Source of the DNA: Opitutales bacterium | GTDB taxonomy: Bacteria > Verrucomicrobiota > Verrucomicrobiia > Opitutales > UBA2995 | NCBI GenBank assembly: GCA_022824405.1 | Contig: JAJDZZ010000007.1 | Coordinates: forward strand, 16,909-80,908 | Direction of reading: 5' to 3' | Length of the DNA stretch: 64,000 bases | Shown here: piece after piece, positions 39,085 through 47,630 of the stretch | Layout: the number at the start of each line of letters is the position of its first letter | Numbering within the stretch: position 1 is the stretch's first letter | Notes under the pieces: model-generated | Databases searched by the model: none | Seen by the model: only the letters and a program-made list of their open reading frames with translations | What the model was told of the DNA's origin: nothing | Position numbers and translations under genes: made by a program

Positions 39085-39734
39085 CCGTCCTCTACATTGG
39101 GGTTAGCGGTCGGAGGTGTCCAAACATCCGGATTGAAGGGAGGAACAAGATCATCGCCCTTCAGTTCGGGCACCGGATAAACCCGCCTGCCATCCGCATA
39201 GGCTGGATTGGTAATGTTTCTTCCCAGGGATTTTTGTCGTTTGATTTTCTCCTGAAGGGTCATCAAGGAGTGGAGCAGGGCCTCCGGACGGGGGGGGCAT
39301 CCGGGAAGGTATACATCGACGGGGATGTACCGGTCGATCCCCTTCAGCACGTTGTATCCTTGTTTGAAGGGTCCCCCCGATATGGCGCAGGCACCCATTG
39401 CGATGACATACTTGGGCTCGGGCATCTGATTGTAGATCCGCACCACTTGCGGGGCCATTTTTTTGGTAACCGTTCCCGAAACGATCATGAGGTCGGACTG
39501 CCTGGGGGAAGGTCGAAACACCTCGGCTCCGAAACGTGCTATGTCGTGGCGCGACCCGGCCGTGCCTATCATCTCGATGGCGCAGCAGGCCAACCCGAAT
39601 TGCAGGGGCCATACCGAATTGCTCCGGCTCCAATTATAGATCCAGTCCAGCGAGGATAGAATAACCCCGGCTTTTGCGGTCGCCTCGGGTGAGAGGTCGA
39701 CTTCTTTACGATCTGACAACTCGGGAGAGTTCAT
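39057..39734 (-). CDS. nuoB: Complex I subunit B (distal cluster)
   Basis: NuoB binds cluster N2, the last iron-sulfur centre before quinone. The ligands are seen as [15 protein letters not shown] and PGCPPRPE. The 225 residues exceed the upstream-cluster copy (169), mainly through a C-terminal extension (about 170 to 225). The ATG follows nuoA by 4 nt. Confidence 0.96.
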   Translation of the reverse strand: MNSPELSDRKEVDLSPEATAKAGVILSSLDWIYNWSRSNSVWPLQFGLACCAIEMIGTAGSRHDIARFGAEVFRPSPRQSDLMIVSGTVTKKMAPQVVRIYNQMPEPKYVIAMGACAISGGPFKQGYNVLKGIDRYIPVDVYLPGCPPRPEALLHSLMTLQEKIKRQKSLGRNITNPAYADGRRVYPVPELKGDDLVPPFNPDVWTPPTANPNVEDGCPKGRPAR

Positions 39735-39738
39735 TGCG

Positions 39739-40104
39739 TTATTTCCATTCCAGGCAGCCTTTGAGCCATAAGTAAACCAAACTTTCGGCCATGATTAAAA
39801 TAAAGATCCCCATGGCCAGAAATCCGCCAAAACCGATGTCGGTAAACGCGGTTGCCCATGGGTAAATAAAAACGGCCTCGATATCGAAAATTACAAAGAC
39901 CAGGGCGTAGAGGTAGTATTGCATCTTGAACTTTCCCCATGCTTCCCCGGTCGATTCCAAACCGCACTCGTAGGTTGCCTGCTTCAAGGCGCTCGGTTTC
40001 TTCGGGCAAATCAACCTCGCGATAAGGATGGGAGTGCAGGCCAGGACCAAACCGGCTACGGCAAAGGCCACCAGGGTCATGTAATCGATCCAGATAGAGG
40101 ACAT
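39739..40104 (-). CDS. nuoA: Complex I subunit A (only copy in the window)
   Basis: This three-helix membrane subunit closes the quinone chamber with NuoH and NuoJ. The 121 residues include [12 protein letters not shown] in the flexible loop and [14 protein letters not shown], both diagnostic. The gene is 41 nt downstream of nuoN of the promoter-proximal cluster and 4 nt before nuoB of the distal one, so it belongs with the distal set. No second nuoA exists in the window. Confidence 0.96.
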   Translation of the reverse strand: MSSIWIDYMTLVAFAVAGLVLACTPILIARLICPKKPSALKQATYECGLESTGEAWGKFKMQYYLYALVFVIFDIEAVFIYPWATAFTDIGFGGFLAMGIFILIMAESLVYLWLKGCLEWK

Positions 40105-40145
40105 GGCAAAAACGATAGATAGCTGTTTGGAGCAGGGTCAAACTT

Positions 40146-41678
40146 TCAATACTGACTCAGACTGCTCAGCGGTCCCGGATAGAGGCCGAGGAGCAGGATC
40201 AACAGAGCCAAGCCCCCCAGGATAATTTTCCCAGCCAAGCCGAGTTCGGGCCACACCTTGGGCCGCGGGGATGGTTCATCTTCCAATCGAGATAATTTCC
40301 AATCCCGGAAGGTGGCTTCTTTTATCCAGCCGAAATAGTAGTAGATGGAAAGGACCACACCGATAACCGCCACCCCCAGAAGTCCATAAAGCTGCGCTTT
40401 GAAGGCGGCGTAAAAGAGGAGGAACTTTCCGACAAATCCGGCCAGAGGTGGAATTCCGGCCAGGGAGGCCAGACCCAGGGCCAGGACTCCCCCCAGAAAA
40501 GGATTTTCCCTGGATAAATTCCGATAGACATCGATCGGCTGGATGTCGTCCCTGCCCCCTTCCGATACATGGGCCATTACACCGAAGACGGAAAAGGTCG
40601 CCAGAAGATACGTGACCAGGTAAAACACGATGGCGTTCCGCGCCTCCGGTATGGCAAACATGGCCACCACCCCAATGAGGAGGTAGCCTGCGTGGGAAAC
40701 CCCGGAAAGCCCCATCAGACGCTTTACATTGCGCATGGTCAGGGCGGCAATATTGCCAAAGAGAATTGTCGCCATGGCAATGGCGCTGAGGACCGGAACC
40801 AGCAAATCGGCCATGGGCCGGAAGGGACCGCTTACCAGCGCCACCAGGACTGCAAATCCTCCCGCCTTGGAGGAAACGGCCAGGGCGGCCGTCACCGGAG
40901 TTGGAGCCCCCTGGTAGACATCGGGTATCCAGATCTGGAAAGGAACCGCGCCAATCTTGAAGGCTATGCCCGCCACCACCAGCAATACCCCAGTCCTCGC
41001 GATCGAATTGTCGCTGTTGAACTCCAAAAATTTACCCAACTCGTCAAATTTCAAGGCATTGCGGGCGCTATTCTCCAAACCGGAACTCTCCGCTATACCG
41101 TAGAGCAGCGCTATTCCCATAAGCAGGATAGCTGTACTCACCCCGCCCAGAATCAGGTATTTCAGACCGGCGGCCAATCCGTTGGAGAGGTTGCGGTTGT
41201 AGCTGACCAGAACATAAAATCCAACCGTGACGGTCTCGAGGGCGACGAACAACATCACGAAATGATTGCTTTGGGCCAGGAGCATGAGCGCTGCGGTGAC
41301 CAATAACCAAATGGCATGGAATTCAGTCCCGGGCAGCGGGTTTTTCTTCAGGAAGATGCCACCCAGGTAGGTGACCAAAACCGAACTCACCAGAAAGAAG
41401 AAACGCATGATTTGCCCGAATTGGGAATGAACCAGCATTCCGGAAAAGGTTTCCCGGTCGAGCCGGTCATCGGTTCCTATCAGGGCCGTGAAAGCGACCA
41501 GGACCAATAGGAGTTGCCCCGTTATGGCCACTCGGGCCACCAGACGCCGGTCAATCCGGCGGCCTCCCAAAACGTCTATGATCAACAGACTCAAGGCCAG
41601 GACCACCAGACAGATCTCGGGAAATATGGAACCCCATTGATGGGTTGCGGTAAGGGCAAAAAAATGGCTCCAATTCAT
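40146..41678 (-). CDS. nuoN: Complex I subunit N (promoter-proximal cluster)
   Basis: The 510-residue antiporter-like subunit has Glu in LFVALETVTVGFYVL and Lys in FKIGAVPFQIWIPDVYQ, with Lys in AVSSKAGGFAV. The last gene of the promoter-proximal cluster, it is followed after 41 nt by nuoA of the distal cluster with no terminator in between, which argues for one transcript. Confidence 0.95.
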   Translation of the reverse strand: MNWSHFFALTATHQWGSIFPEICLVVLALSLLIIDVLGGRRIDRRLVARVAITGQLLLVLVAFTALIGTDDRLDRETFSGMLVHSQFGQIMRFFFLVSSVLVTYLGGIFLKKNPLPGTEFHAIWLLVTAALMLLAQSNHFVMLFVALETVTVGFYVLVSYNRNLSNGLAAGLKYLILGGVSTAILLMGIALLYGIAESSGLENSARNALKFDELGKFLEFNSDNSIARTGVLLVVAGIAFKIGAVPFQIWIPDVYQGAPTPVTAALAVSSKAGGFAVLVALVSGPFRPMADLLVPVLSAIAMATILFGNIAALTMRNVKRLMGLSGVSHAGYLLIGVVAMFAIPEARNAIVFYLVTYLLATFSVFGVMAHVSEGGRDDIQPIDVYRNLSRENPFLGGVLALGLASLAGIPPLAGFVGKFLLFYAAFKAQLYGLLGVAVIGVVLSIYYYFGWIKEATFRDWKLSRLEDEPSPRPKVWPELGLAGKIILGGLALLILLLGLYPGPLSSLSQY

Positions 41679-41684
41679 TACGAC

Positions 41685-43238
41685 TTACTCCCTGTCGGGG
41701 TCCGGTTCCTCTGCCTGGGAAACGACAGCGATTACAGGGGAAAAGTTATCCCCCAGGGTTTTGTTCATCTCGTCGGTGAAAAGGCGGGGCCAAAACCCGG
41801 TAAGGATCAAAGCCGCCAGCAACACCAGCGCCGGCAACTTTTCGGCCATGGTGATATCCTTGACCTCATTATGCTTGAGATAATCGGCAAAGGCTTCCGA
41901 GGGTGGACCGAAAAAGATCCGGGCGATGGCCCGCAATCCGTAAACCGCGGATATGATGAGGCCCAATGCCGCCATGACCACAAAGGGCACGTGATAGTCC
42001 CACAGAGCCAAAAATATGGCAAATTCACCCCAGAAGTTGAGGAGGCCGGGTCCGGGCAGGGCCACACTGGCCAGTACCGCCGCGGAAAAAAGAGCGGCCA
42101 GGACCGGGGCCCGTCTGACCAACCCGCCCATATCCTCCATATTGAAGGTGTCGGTCCGGCGGTAGACGACGTGACCGAGCAGAAACAACAAAGCCACTGT
42201 CAACCCATGTGCCACCATCAGGATCACCACGCCGCCGGCGCCTAGAACGGACAGGCAGGCGACCCCCAAAAAACAGTAACCCATGTGCATCACCGAACTG
42301 TAGCCGATCATCTGTTTCAGGTCCCGTTGGGCCAGGGTGACAATACCGATGATCACCACGCTGCCAAGGGCCAGCCAGCACATTTCCTCCCTCCAATGGA
42401 GGGCGCCCAGTGGAACCAGAGGCAGCGCCACCTGGAGCAATCCATACAAACCGAATTTCTTTAAAACGCCGGCGTGGAGCATCGCCACGGATGTAGGAGC
42501 CGCGCCATAGCCTCGTGGCGCCCAGGAATAAAAGGGAAACAGGGATACCAGAATTCCGAATCCGAAGAGCAATAAGGCGAATATGATTTGCTGTGCCTCA
42601 CCTTCGAGCGGGGCGCTGCTCAAAAACGATTTCAGCGTAATCATGTCAAAGGAATCGACTCCGCTTTTGAAACAGATGGCGAGCAGTCCCACCAGGGAAA
42701 TCATGGCCCCCAAGGTGAGGTAAACGGCGATTTCCATGGCGGCGATGTGACGATCCCGTCCACCCCAAACACCAATGCAGATGAAAGTCGGAATGAGGGC
42801 CAATTCGTGGAAGAAGTAGAAAAAGAATACGTCCACCGAGGCGAACATTCCCATCGACCCGGACTGCATGAACAGCAACAGCATGAGGTACGGGCGTTGC
42901 GGCCGGGCCTCGCTTTGCAGGGCGTAGCTTCCGGCTGCGCAACCCACGATTCCAGCCAGGACGAACAACGGCATGGATAGACCGTTCAACCCCAGTTTGA
43001 GGGTTATGCCCAAGCCTTCCAGACCCGTGTCGAATGAACACAGGTAATCGTAGCCCGATGGGTCGATCGGTTGAAAATTCGACCACAGGACGAGAGAGGC
43101 CAAGGCGGGAAAAAAGAATCCTGCGGTGGCGAGGAACCGGACGGTCCTGAGGGATAGTTTACGGCCCACCAGCAGAATTAGGGCCATGGACAGCGGCAGG
43201 ATTATCGCATTGAGAAGGAGTATATTATAACTGTTCAT
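41685..43238 (-). CDS. nuoM: Complex I subunit M (promoter-proximal cluster)
   Basis: The 517-residue antiporter-like subunit keeps Glu in FFHELALIPTF, a Lys in VLKKFGLYGLLQ and the Glu in FWGEFAIFL. The TM7 segment is FGFGILVSLFPFYSWAPRGYG, without the lysine seen in most NuoM proteins. That pattern is shared with the second nuoM of the distal cluster. Its ATG lies within the nuoL 3' region, 16 nt before the nuoL stop region ends, so the two are tightly spaced. Confidence 0.94.
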   Translation of the reverse strand: MNSYNILLLNAIILPLSMALILLVGRKLSLRTVRFLATAGFFFPALASLVLWSNFQPIDPSGYDYLCSFDTGLEGLGITLKLGLNGLSMPLFVLAGIVGCAAGSYALQSEARPQRPYLMLLLFMQSGSMGMFASVDVFFFYFFHELALIPTFICIGVWGGRDRHIAAMEIAVYLTLGAMISLVGLLAICFKSGVDSFDMITLKSFLSSAPLEGEAQQIIFALLLFGFGILVSLFPFYSWAPRGYGAAPTSVAMLHAGVLKKFGLYGLLQVALPLVPLGALHWREEMCWLALGSVVIIGIVTLAQRDLKQMIGYSSVMHMGYCFLGVACLSVLGAGGVVILMVAHGLTVALLFLLGHVVYRRTDTFNMEDMGGLVRRAPVLAALFSAAVLASVALPGPGLLNFWGEFAIFLALWDYHVPFVVMAALGLIISAVYGLRAIARIFFGPPSEAFADYLKHNEVKDITMAEKLPALVLLAALILTGFWPRLFTDEMNKTLGDNFSPVIAVVSQAEEPDPDRE

Positions 43239-43253
43239 TCACCGTCTCCTTCC

Positions 43254-45134
43254 TCAAAGAATCCCAAATGCGATAGCTCCCAAAATGAGCGCCCCGGCGG
43301 CAAACCAGTAGACGTAAGCGTGAATGCTGCCCAAGTGCAGCGAGCGGCCGAGAATTCCGAGCAGACCCACTATCCCCGCCACACCGCGCACCATGAGGCC
43401 GTGGATAAGCAGTCGGTCCAGAAGAAAACTCAGCCCCTGGGAAAACGGGTCCTGGACCTTTTTCACATACCAGTCGTAGGCATCGTCGATATACAACCTG
43501 GCCGCCAAGGCTCGGAACAGGCCGGGCAGTTTGGCCTCCAAGGCATCCGTTCCCCTTTGGGGATTCCACACCCACCAGGCAATGAGGATGCCCCCCAAGG
43601 ATAAAAGAGAGCCGGAAACGATCGTGTAGGTCCCGAAGGAACTTCCCCCCGTTGGTTGTCGGGGAATGATCCCTTCGAAGAAGTCGCCAAAGAACCAACC
43701 GTACCCACCGATGGCGGAAAGCACACCAAGAACCAGCAGGGGAACGGTCATGGAAAGGCCGGTTTCCTCCGCGCTTTCGGCTTGGTGCGATCGCGGTTTT
43801 CCAAAAAAAGTCACCAGGTAGAGCCTGCCCAGGTAGAGACCGGTCAAGGCTGCCGTGACCAATAGAATGATGTAGACGGGAAAATTCTCTTCCTTCGCCA
43901 GATGGAGAATAGCGTCCTTGCTGAAAAATCCGGACAAAAAGGGAAATCCTCCCATGGCCAATAGCCCCAGGGTAAAGGTGGCAAAGGTCAGCTTCATCCG
44001 GCTGGACAAACCACCCAGTTGGAAAATATCCCGCCCATGCCCGCAGGCGTGAAGGATGGACCCGGCATTCAAAAAGAGTAAGGCTTTGCCAAACCCGTGA
44101 GTGGTAAGGTGGAACATGGCCGCCGCCGCTCCGGCGGTCACCGCCAACTGGCCTCCCTCCCCCCGGGTCCCGTCCTGTCCTCCCAACCCCAGCGCCGCCA
44201 CCATGTAACCGAGTTGGGAAAGGGTGGAAAACGCCAAAATCTTCTTGATATCCTTCTGGCCGAAGGCGACGAGGGCGGCAAATACCGCGGTTATGGTTCC
44301 AACCCACAGGATCACCTGCAACGCCCCCGAGGTCATGAGGAAATGAACCCGAGCGGTAAAATAAATCCCTGCCGCCACCATGGTCGCGGCATGGATCAAG
44401 GCGGAGATAGGAGTCGGGCCCTCCATGGCATCGGGCAACCATACGTGGAGGGGCATTTGGGCCGATTTTCCCAACACCCCGCAAAACAACAATAACCCCA
44501 TGGATGTGGAAATCATCCCCGGTCGAGCTCCGGCTATGGCCTCCAATTCCACCAGGTCGAAAGTCCCGAACTGCCCGTAGATATACAGAATACCCAACAA
44601 AAGACCGAAGTCCCCTACCCGGTTTACCACAAAAGCTTTTTTGGAAGCCGAAACGGCGGAGGGCCGATCGTAGTAATGGTTGATCAGCATGTAGGAACTG
44701 AATCCGACCAATTCCCAAAAAATAAACAGCAGAACCAGGTTGTCGGCCAAAATAATTCCCGACATGGAGAACATGAAAAAGGAAAGTCCGGCGAAAAACC
44801 GCGCCTTCCCCGGATCGCCTTTCATGTAACCCAGGCTGAATACCTGGACCAGAAATCCCACCACGATCAGAACCAGCAACATGAGGGCGGCGAGGTCGTC
44901 GAAATTCGCCCCGACCTCGAAGGACAAGCCCTCCCCCAGGGAGAACCAGGCATGGGCCCAGGTAAACCGAGCCCCCCCGTAGATCAACCACAGTCCGAGA
45001 ATGGAAAAAACAGCGCCCGAGATTACCGACAATAACGAGGCCACCCGGTGCAGCCTGCGCAGGAAGCAGGCGATGATTCCCGCCGTGGCCAACGGCAGGA
45101 GCAATAGTATCTGGGATAGGGTCGCGGCTTCCAT
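43254..45134 (-). CDS. nuoL: Complex I subunit L (promoter-proximal cluster)
   Basis: The 626-residue length is near that of E. coli NuoL. Pump motifs are LLFIFWELVGFSSYML and GKSAQMPLHVWLPDAMEGPTPISALIHAATMVAAG. The C-terminal lateral helix is of ordinary length, which makes it the in-window control for the longer distal-cluster copy. It starts 1 nt after nuoK ends. Confidence 0.95.
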   Translation of the reverse strand: MEAATLSQILLLLPLATAGIIACFLRRLHRVASLLSVISGAVFSILGLWLIYGGARFTWAHAWFSLGEGLSFEVGANFDDLAALMLLVLIVVGFLVQVFSLGYMKGDPGKARFFAGLSFFMFSMSGIILADNLVLLFIFWELVGFSSYMLINHYYDRPSAVSASKKAFVVNRVGDFGLLLGILYIYGQFGTFDLVELEAIAGARPGMISTSMGLLLFCGVLGKSAQMPLHVWLPDAMEGPTPISALIHAATMVAAGIYFTARVHFLMTSGALQVILWVGTITAVFAALVAFGQKDIKKILAFSTLSQLGYMVAALGLGGQDGTRGEGGQLAVTAGAAAAMFHLTTHGFGKALLFLNAGSILHACGHGRDIFQLGGLSSRMKLTFATFTLGLLAMGGFPFLSGFFSKDAILHLAKEENFPVYIILLVTAALTGLYLGRLYLVTFFGKPRSHQAESAEETGLSMTVPLLVLGVLSAIGGYGWFFGDFFEGIIPRQPTGGSSFGTYTIVSGSLLSLGGILIAWWVWNPQRGTDALEAKLPGLFRALAARLYIDDAYDWYVKKVQDPFSQGLSFLLDRLLIHGLMVRGVAGIVGLLGILGRSLHLGSIHAYVYWFAAGALILGAIAFGIL

Positions 45135-45135
45135 C

Positions 45136-45441
45136 TCAGTTCTTCAAGGCGCCCAGTTCCTGGACGTAGACGGACCGGCGCTTGCGGAAAAGCGCCACCA
45201 GTATGGCCAACCCGACCGCCACCTCGGCCGCGGCTACCGTGATTATAAAAAAGACGAACAGGTTACCGCCCATGGTTTCGGTAAACCGGGAGAACGCGAC
45301 CAGGGCAAGGTTCACCGCGTTGAGCATCAACTCCAGACACATGAAGAGTATCAGCGCATTGCGCCGGATGAGAAGACCCACGAACCCAATGGCAAAAAGA
45401 AGGCCGCTCACCATGAGAAATTCATGGATTCCCAAGGTCAT
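45136..45441 (-). CDS. nuoK: Complex I subunit K (promoter-proximal cluster)
   Basis: The 101-residue three-helix subunit has the glutamates in [16 protein letters not shown] and [13 protein letters not shown]. It overlaps nuoJ by 4 nt and directly abuts nuoL. Confidence 0.96.
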   Translation of the reverse strand: MTLGIHEFLMVSGLLFAIGFVGLLIRRNALILFMCLELMLNAVNLALVAFSRFTETMGGNLFVFFIITVAAAEVAVGLAILVALFRKRRSVYVQELGALKN

Positions 45442-45971
45442 TGCCGATGAGAGGCCTCCTCCCCGGAAGAATCTCTTGTCCGCTTGCCGATATGGATCAC
45501 CCCGAGCATGGCTATCAGGAGCAATACCCCCGCAAGTTGGACCGGCAGCATGTAGGTAGTGAATAGCTCGACGCCGAAGGACCTCGTGCTGGCGCCGACC
45601 GGCACCGATTCTCTCAGGGTCGCCAATGTAAAATAATCACCCCGCTTATACAGGACCAGGGCCCCGGCCACGAGCAACGCCCCCACCCCGATTCCCGCGA
45701 CCAAGCCCGGATAATTGGGCTTCCCGGAACGGGCCGTCTCCACGTCGAGTAGCATGACGATAAACAAAAACAAAACGATGACCGCTCCCGCGTAGACGGC
45801 CAACTGCACCGCCGCCAGGAAATAGGCCCCCAACAAAACGAAGAGGGCCCCTGTCCCGACAAAGGTAAGGATCAGGAGCATGGCCGCATTAATGGGATTG
45901 CGGGTCAGAATTACCGTCCCGGCAGCCAATAGCGTAGTGAGGGAAAACAGATAAAACAGAAAGTCGACCAT
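45438..45971 (-). CDS. nuoJ: Complex I subunit J (promoter-proximal cluster)
   Basis: The 177-residue membrane subunit has the conserved TM3 [23 protein letters not shown]. It lies between nuoI and nuoK and overlaps nuoK by 4 nt. Confidence 0.95.
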   Translation of the reverse strand: MVDFLFYLFSLTTLLAAGTVILTRNPINAAMLLILTFVGTGALFVLLGAYFLAAVQLAVYAGAVIVLFLFIVMLLDVETARSGKPNYPGLVAGIGVGALLVAGALVLYKRGDYFTLATLRESVPVGASTRSFGVELFTTYMLPVQLAGVLLLIAMLGVIHIGKRTRDSSGEEASHRQ

Positions 45972-45989
45972 ACCCCAATGAGCGCCTCG

Positions 45990-46529
45990 CTAGTGACGCT
46001 TGGCAGCCTCCTCCTCCGCCTTTTTCCTGTCCCACTTGAAGTGATTATCGGGCAGGGTTCCGCCCAATTGGTACAGTTTTTCCTTATCGAACACCATTGC
46101 TTCCCGGCTGTATCCGGAGATGGAAAATACATCCTGCAACCAAATTGCCTCCTCCGGACAAACCTCCTGGCAATAACCGCAGTAAATGCATCGCAACATA
46201 TCGATTTCAAACTCATCGGGAGCCTTTTCGATGTGGGCATCCTCTCCCCCTGTTTCCAGCTCGCGCGAGGTTATGCGAATGGCCCTGGGCGGACAGACAA
46301 ACTCGCACAATTGGCAGGCCACACATTTCTCCCGTCCGTTTGCATCCTTAACCAAAGTGGGGACACCGCGATAACCCTCTGGAATATCCGGCCTTTCCTC
46401 GGGATACTGGAGGGTTACGGACGGACGAAAAAGGTTCCTCAAGGTTATCTTCAACCCGATGAGGATTTGCGGAAGGTAGGTCTTTTCCAGCAAGGACAGC
46501 GGCCGTCTCTTCAGTATCTTTACAGCCAT
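45990..46529 (-). CDS. nuoI: Complex I subunit I (promoter-proximal cluster)
   Basis: The 179-residue subunit carries two ferredoxin motifs, CVACQLCEFVCPP and CIYCGYCQEVCPEEA, for clusters N6a and N6b. The normal C terminus lacks the basic tail of the distal-cluster copy. It sits 9 nt after nuoH. Confidence 0.96.
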   Translation of the reverse strand: MAVKILKRRPLSLLEKTYLPQILIGLKITLRNLFRPSVTLQYPEERPDIPEGYRGVPTLVKDANGREKCVACQLCEFVCPPRAIRITSRELETGGEDAHIEKAPDEFEIDMLRCIYCGYCQEVCPEEAIWLQDVFSISGYSREAMVFDKEKLYQLGGTLPDNHFKWDRKKAEEEAAKRH

Positions 46530-46538
46530 GGTAATTCC

Positions 46539-47627
46539 TTATATTCCATCCCAGACGGCCAAAAACAGGGCGTATCCGATTATATTGAGCAGGGACAGGG
46601 GAAGCATCACCGTCCAGCCCAGCTTCATTATCTGATCGTAGCGGAACCGGGGCAGGGTCCAGCGCACCCACATGAAAAGGAAGACGACCAAAAAGGTCTT
46701 GGCGCAGAAAACCAGTACCGACAACACCGCCCCGGTCATTCCGCCGGAATAATAGGACGCGATGAAGGGGAGGCGCCAACCGCCCAGGAAAAGAACGGTA
46801 AACACTCCCGAACCCACCACAATATGGGCGTACTCGGCCAGAAAAAAGAGCCCGAATTTGAAACTTCCGTATTCCGTGCTGAACCCGGATACCAATTCCG
46901 ATTCCGATTCCGCCATGTCAAAGGGCAGGCGATTGGTTTCCGCAAAAATTGCAACCAGAAAAAGCAGGGCGGAAACCGGCATCCAAAACACGTTCCAGAA
47001 GTGTTCCTGCCCCTGCACCACGGCAAACAGGTTTAGGCCGGCCTGGGAACCCGGCGCATTGGTCCACATGAATACCGGCAGTATGGAAAGCCCCAAGGCC
47101 AATTCATAGGAGATCATTTGGGCGGAGGCACGAATCCCTCCCAGGAAGGGATACTTGCTGTTCGAGGCCCATCCCGCCAGAATGACACCGTATACTCCCA
47201 GGGAAGCCACGGCAAAAATGAAGAGGATACCTATGTCCAGATCCGCCAGAACAATCGGTCGGGGAGTCCCATTGCGAACGATCTCACCGAAGGGCAGCAC
47301 GGTAATGGCGGTCACGGCGGGAATAAAGGCCGCCACCGGGGCCAGAAAGTAGTAGAACTTGTTGACGTGATCGGGAACCGGATCTTCCTTCAAAAGCAAT
47401 TTCAGGCCGTCGGCCAGGGGTTGAAAGAGTCCCAGGCGGGTCAGGCCGGCGCCCAGGAACGGAATGGCGCCGATTATAGGTAAAGCGGTCCGGTTCGGAC
47501 CCACTCTTCCCTGTATCCAACTCGACACTTTTCGCTCTGCCAAAATTGCCAAATTGGAGAGCGATAACAGGACCAAGACGACGACGAGCGCTTTTGCCGT
47601 AATCCCAAGGATTTTGAAAACATCCAT
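46539..47627 (-). CDS. nuoH: Complex I subunit H (promoter-proximal cluster)
   Basis: The 362-residue quinone-site membrane subunit has WIQGRVGPNRTALPIIG, the loop ETNRLPFDMAESESELV, and FLFMWVRWTLPRFRYDQIM. It follows nuoG by 3 nt. Confidence 0.95.
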   Translation of the reverse strand: MDVFKILGITAKALVVVLVLLSLSNLAILAERKVSSWIQGRVGPNRTALPIIGAIPFLGAGLTRLGLFQPLADGLKLLLKEDPVPDHVNKFYYFLAPVAAFIPAVTAITVLPFGEIVRNGTPRPIVLADLDIGILFIFAVASLGVYGVILAGWASNSKYPFLGGIRASAQMISYELALGLSILPVFMWTNAPGSQAGLNLFAVVQGQEHFWNVFWMPVSALLFLVAIFAETNRLPFDMAESESELVSGFSTEYGSFKFGLFFLAEYAHIVVGSGVFTVLFLGGWRLPFIASYYSGGMTGAVLSVLVFCAKTFLVVFLFMWVRWTLPRFRYDQIMKLGWTVMLPLSLLNIIGYALFLAVWDGI

Positions 47628-47630
47628 GTG

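Noticed and set aside
28012..40104. Distal cluster as a membrane-bound NiFe hydrogenase or Mrp-type antiporter complex
   Set aside because: NuoD lacks the NiFe cysteine pairs and keeps the quinone-site histidine and tyrosine; NuoA, H, J and K are all present as in complex I.
43225..44991. Long minus-strand frame of 588 codons overlapping nuoL in another frame
   Set aside because: It is Gly/Arg/His-rich, has no membrane or domain pattern, and fully overlaps the clear NuoL reading frame.
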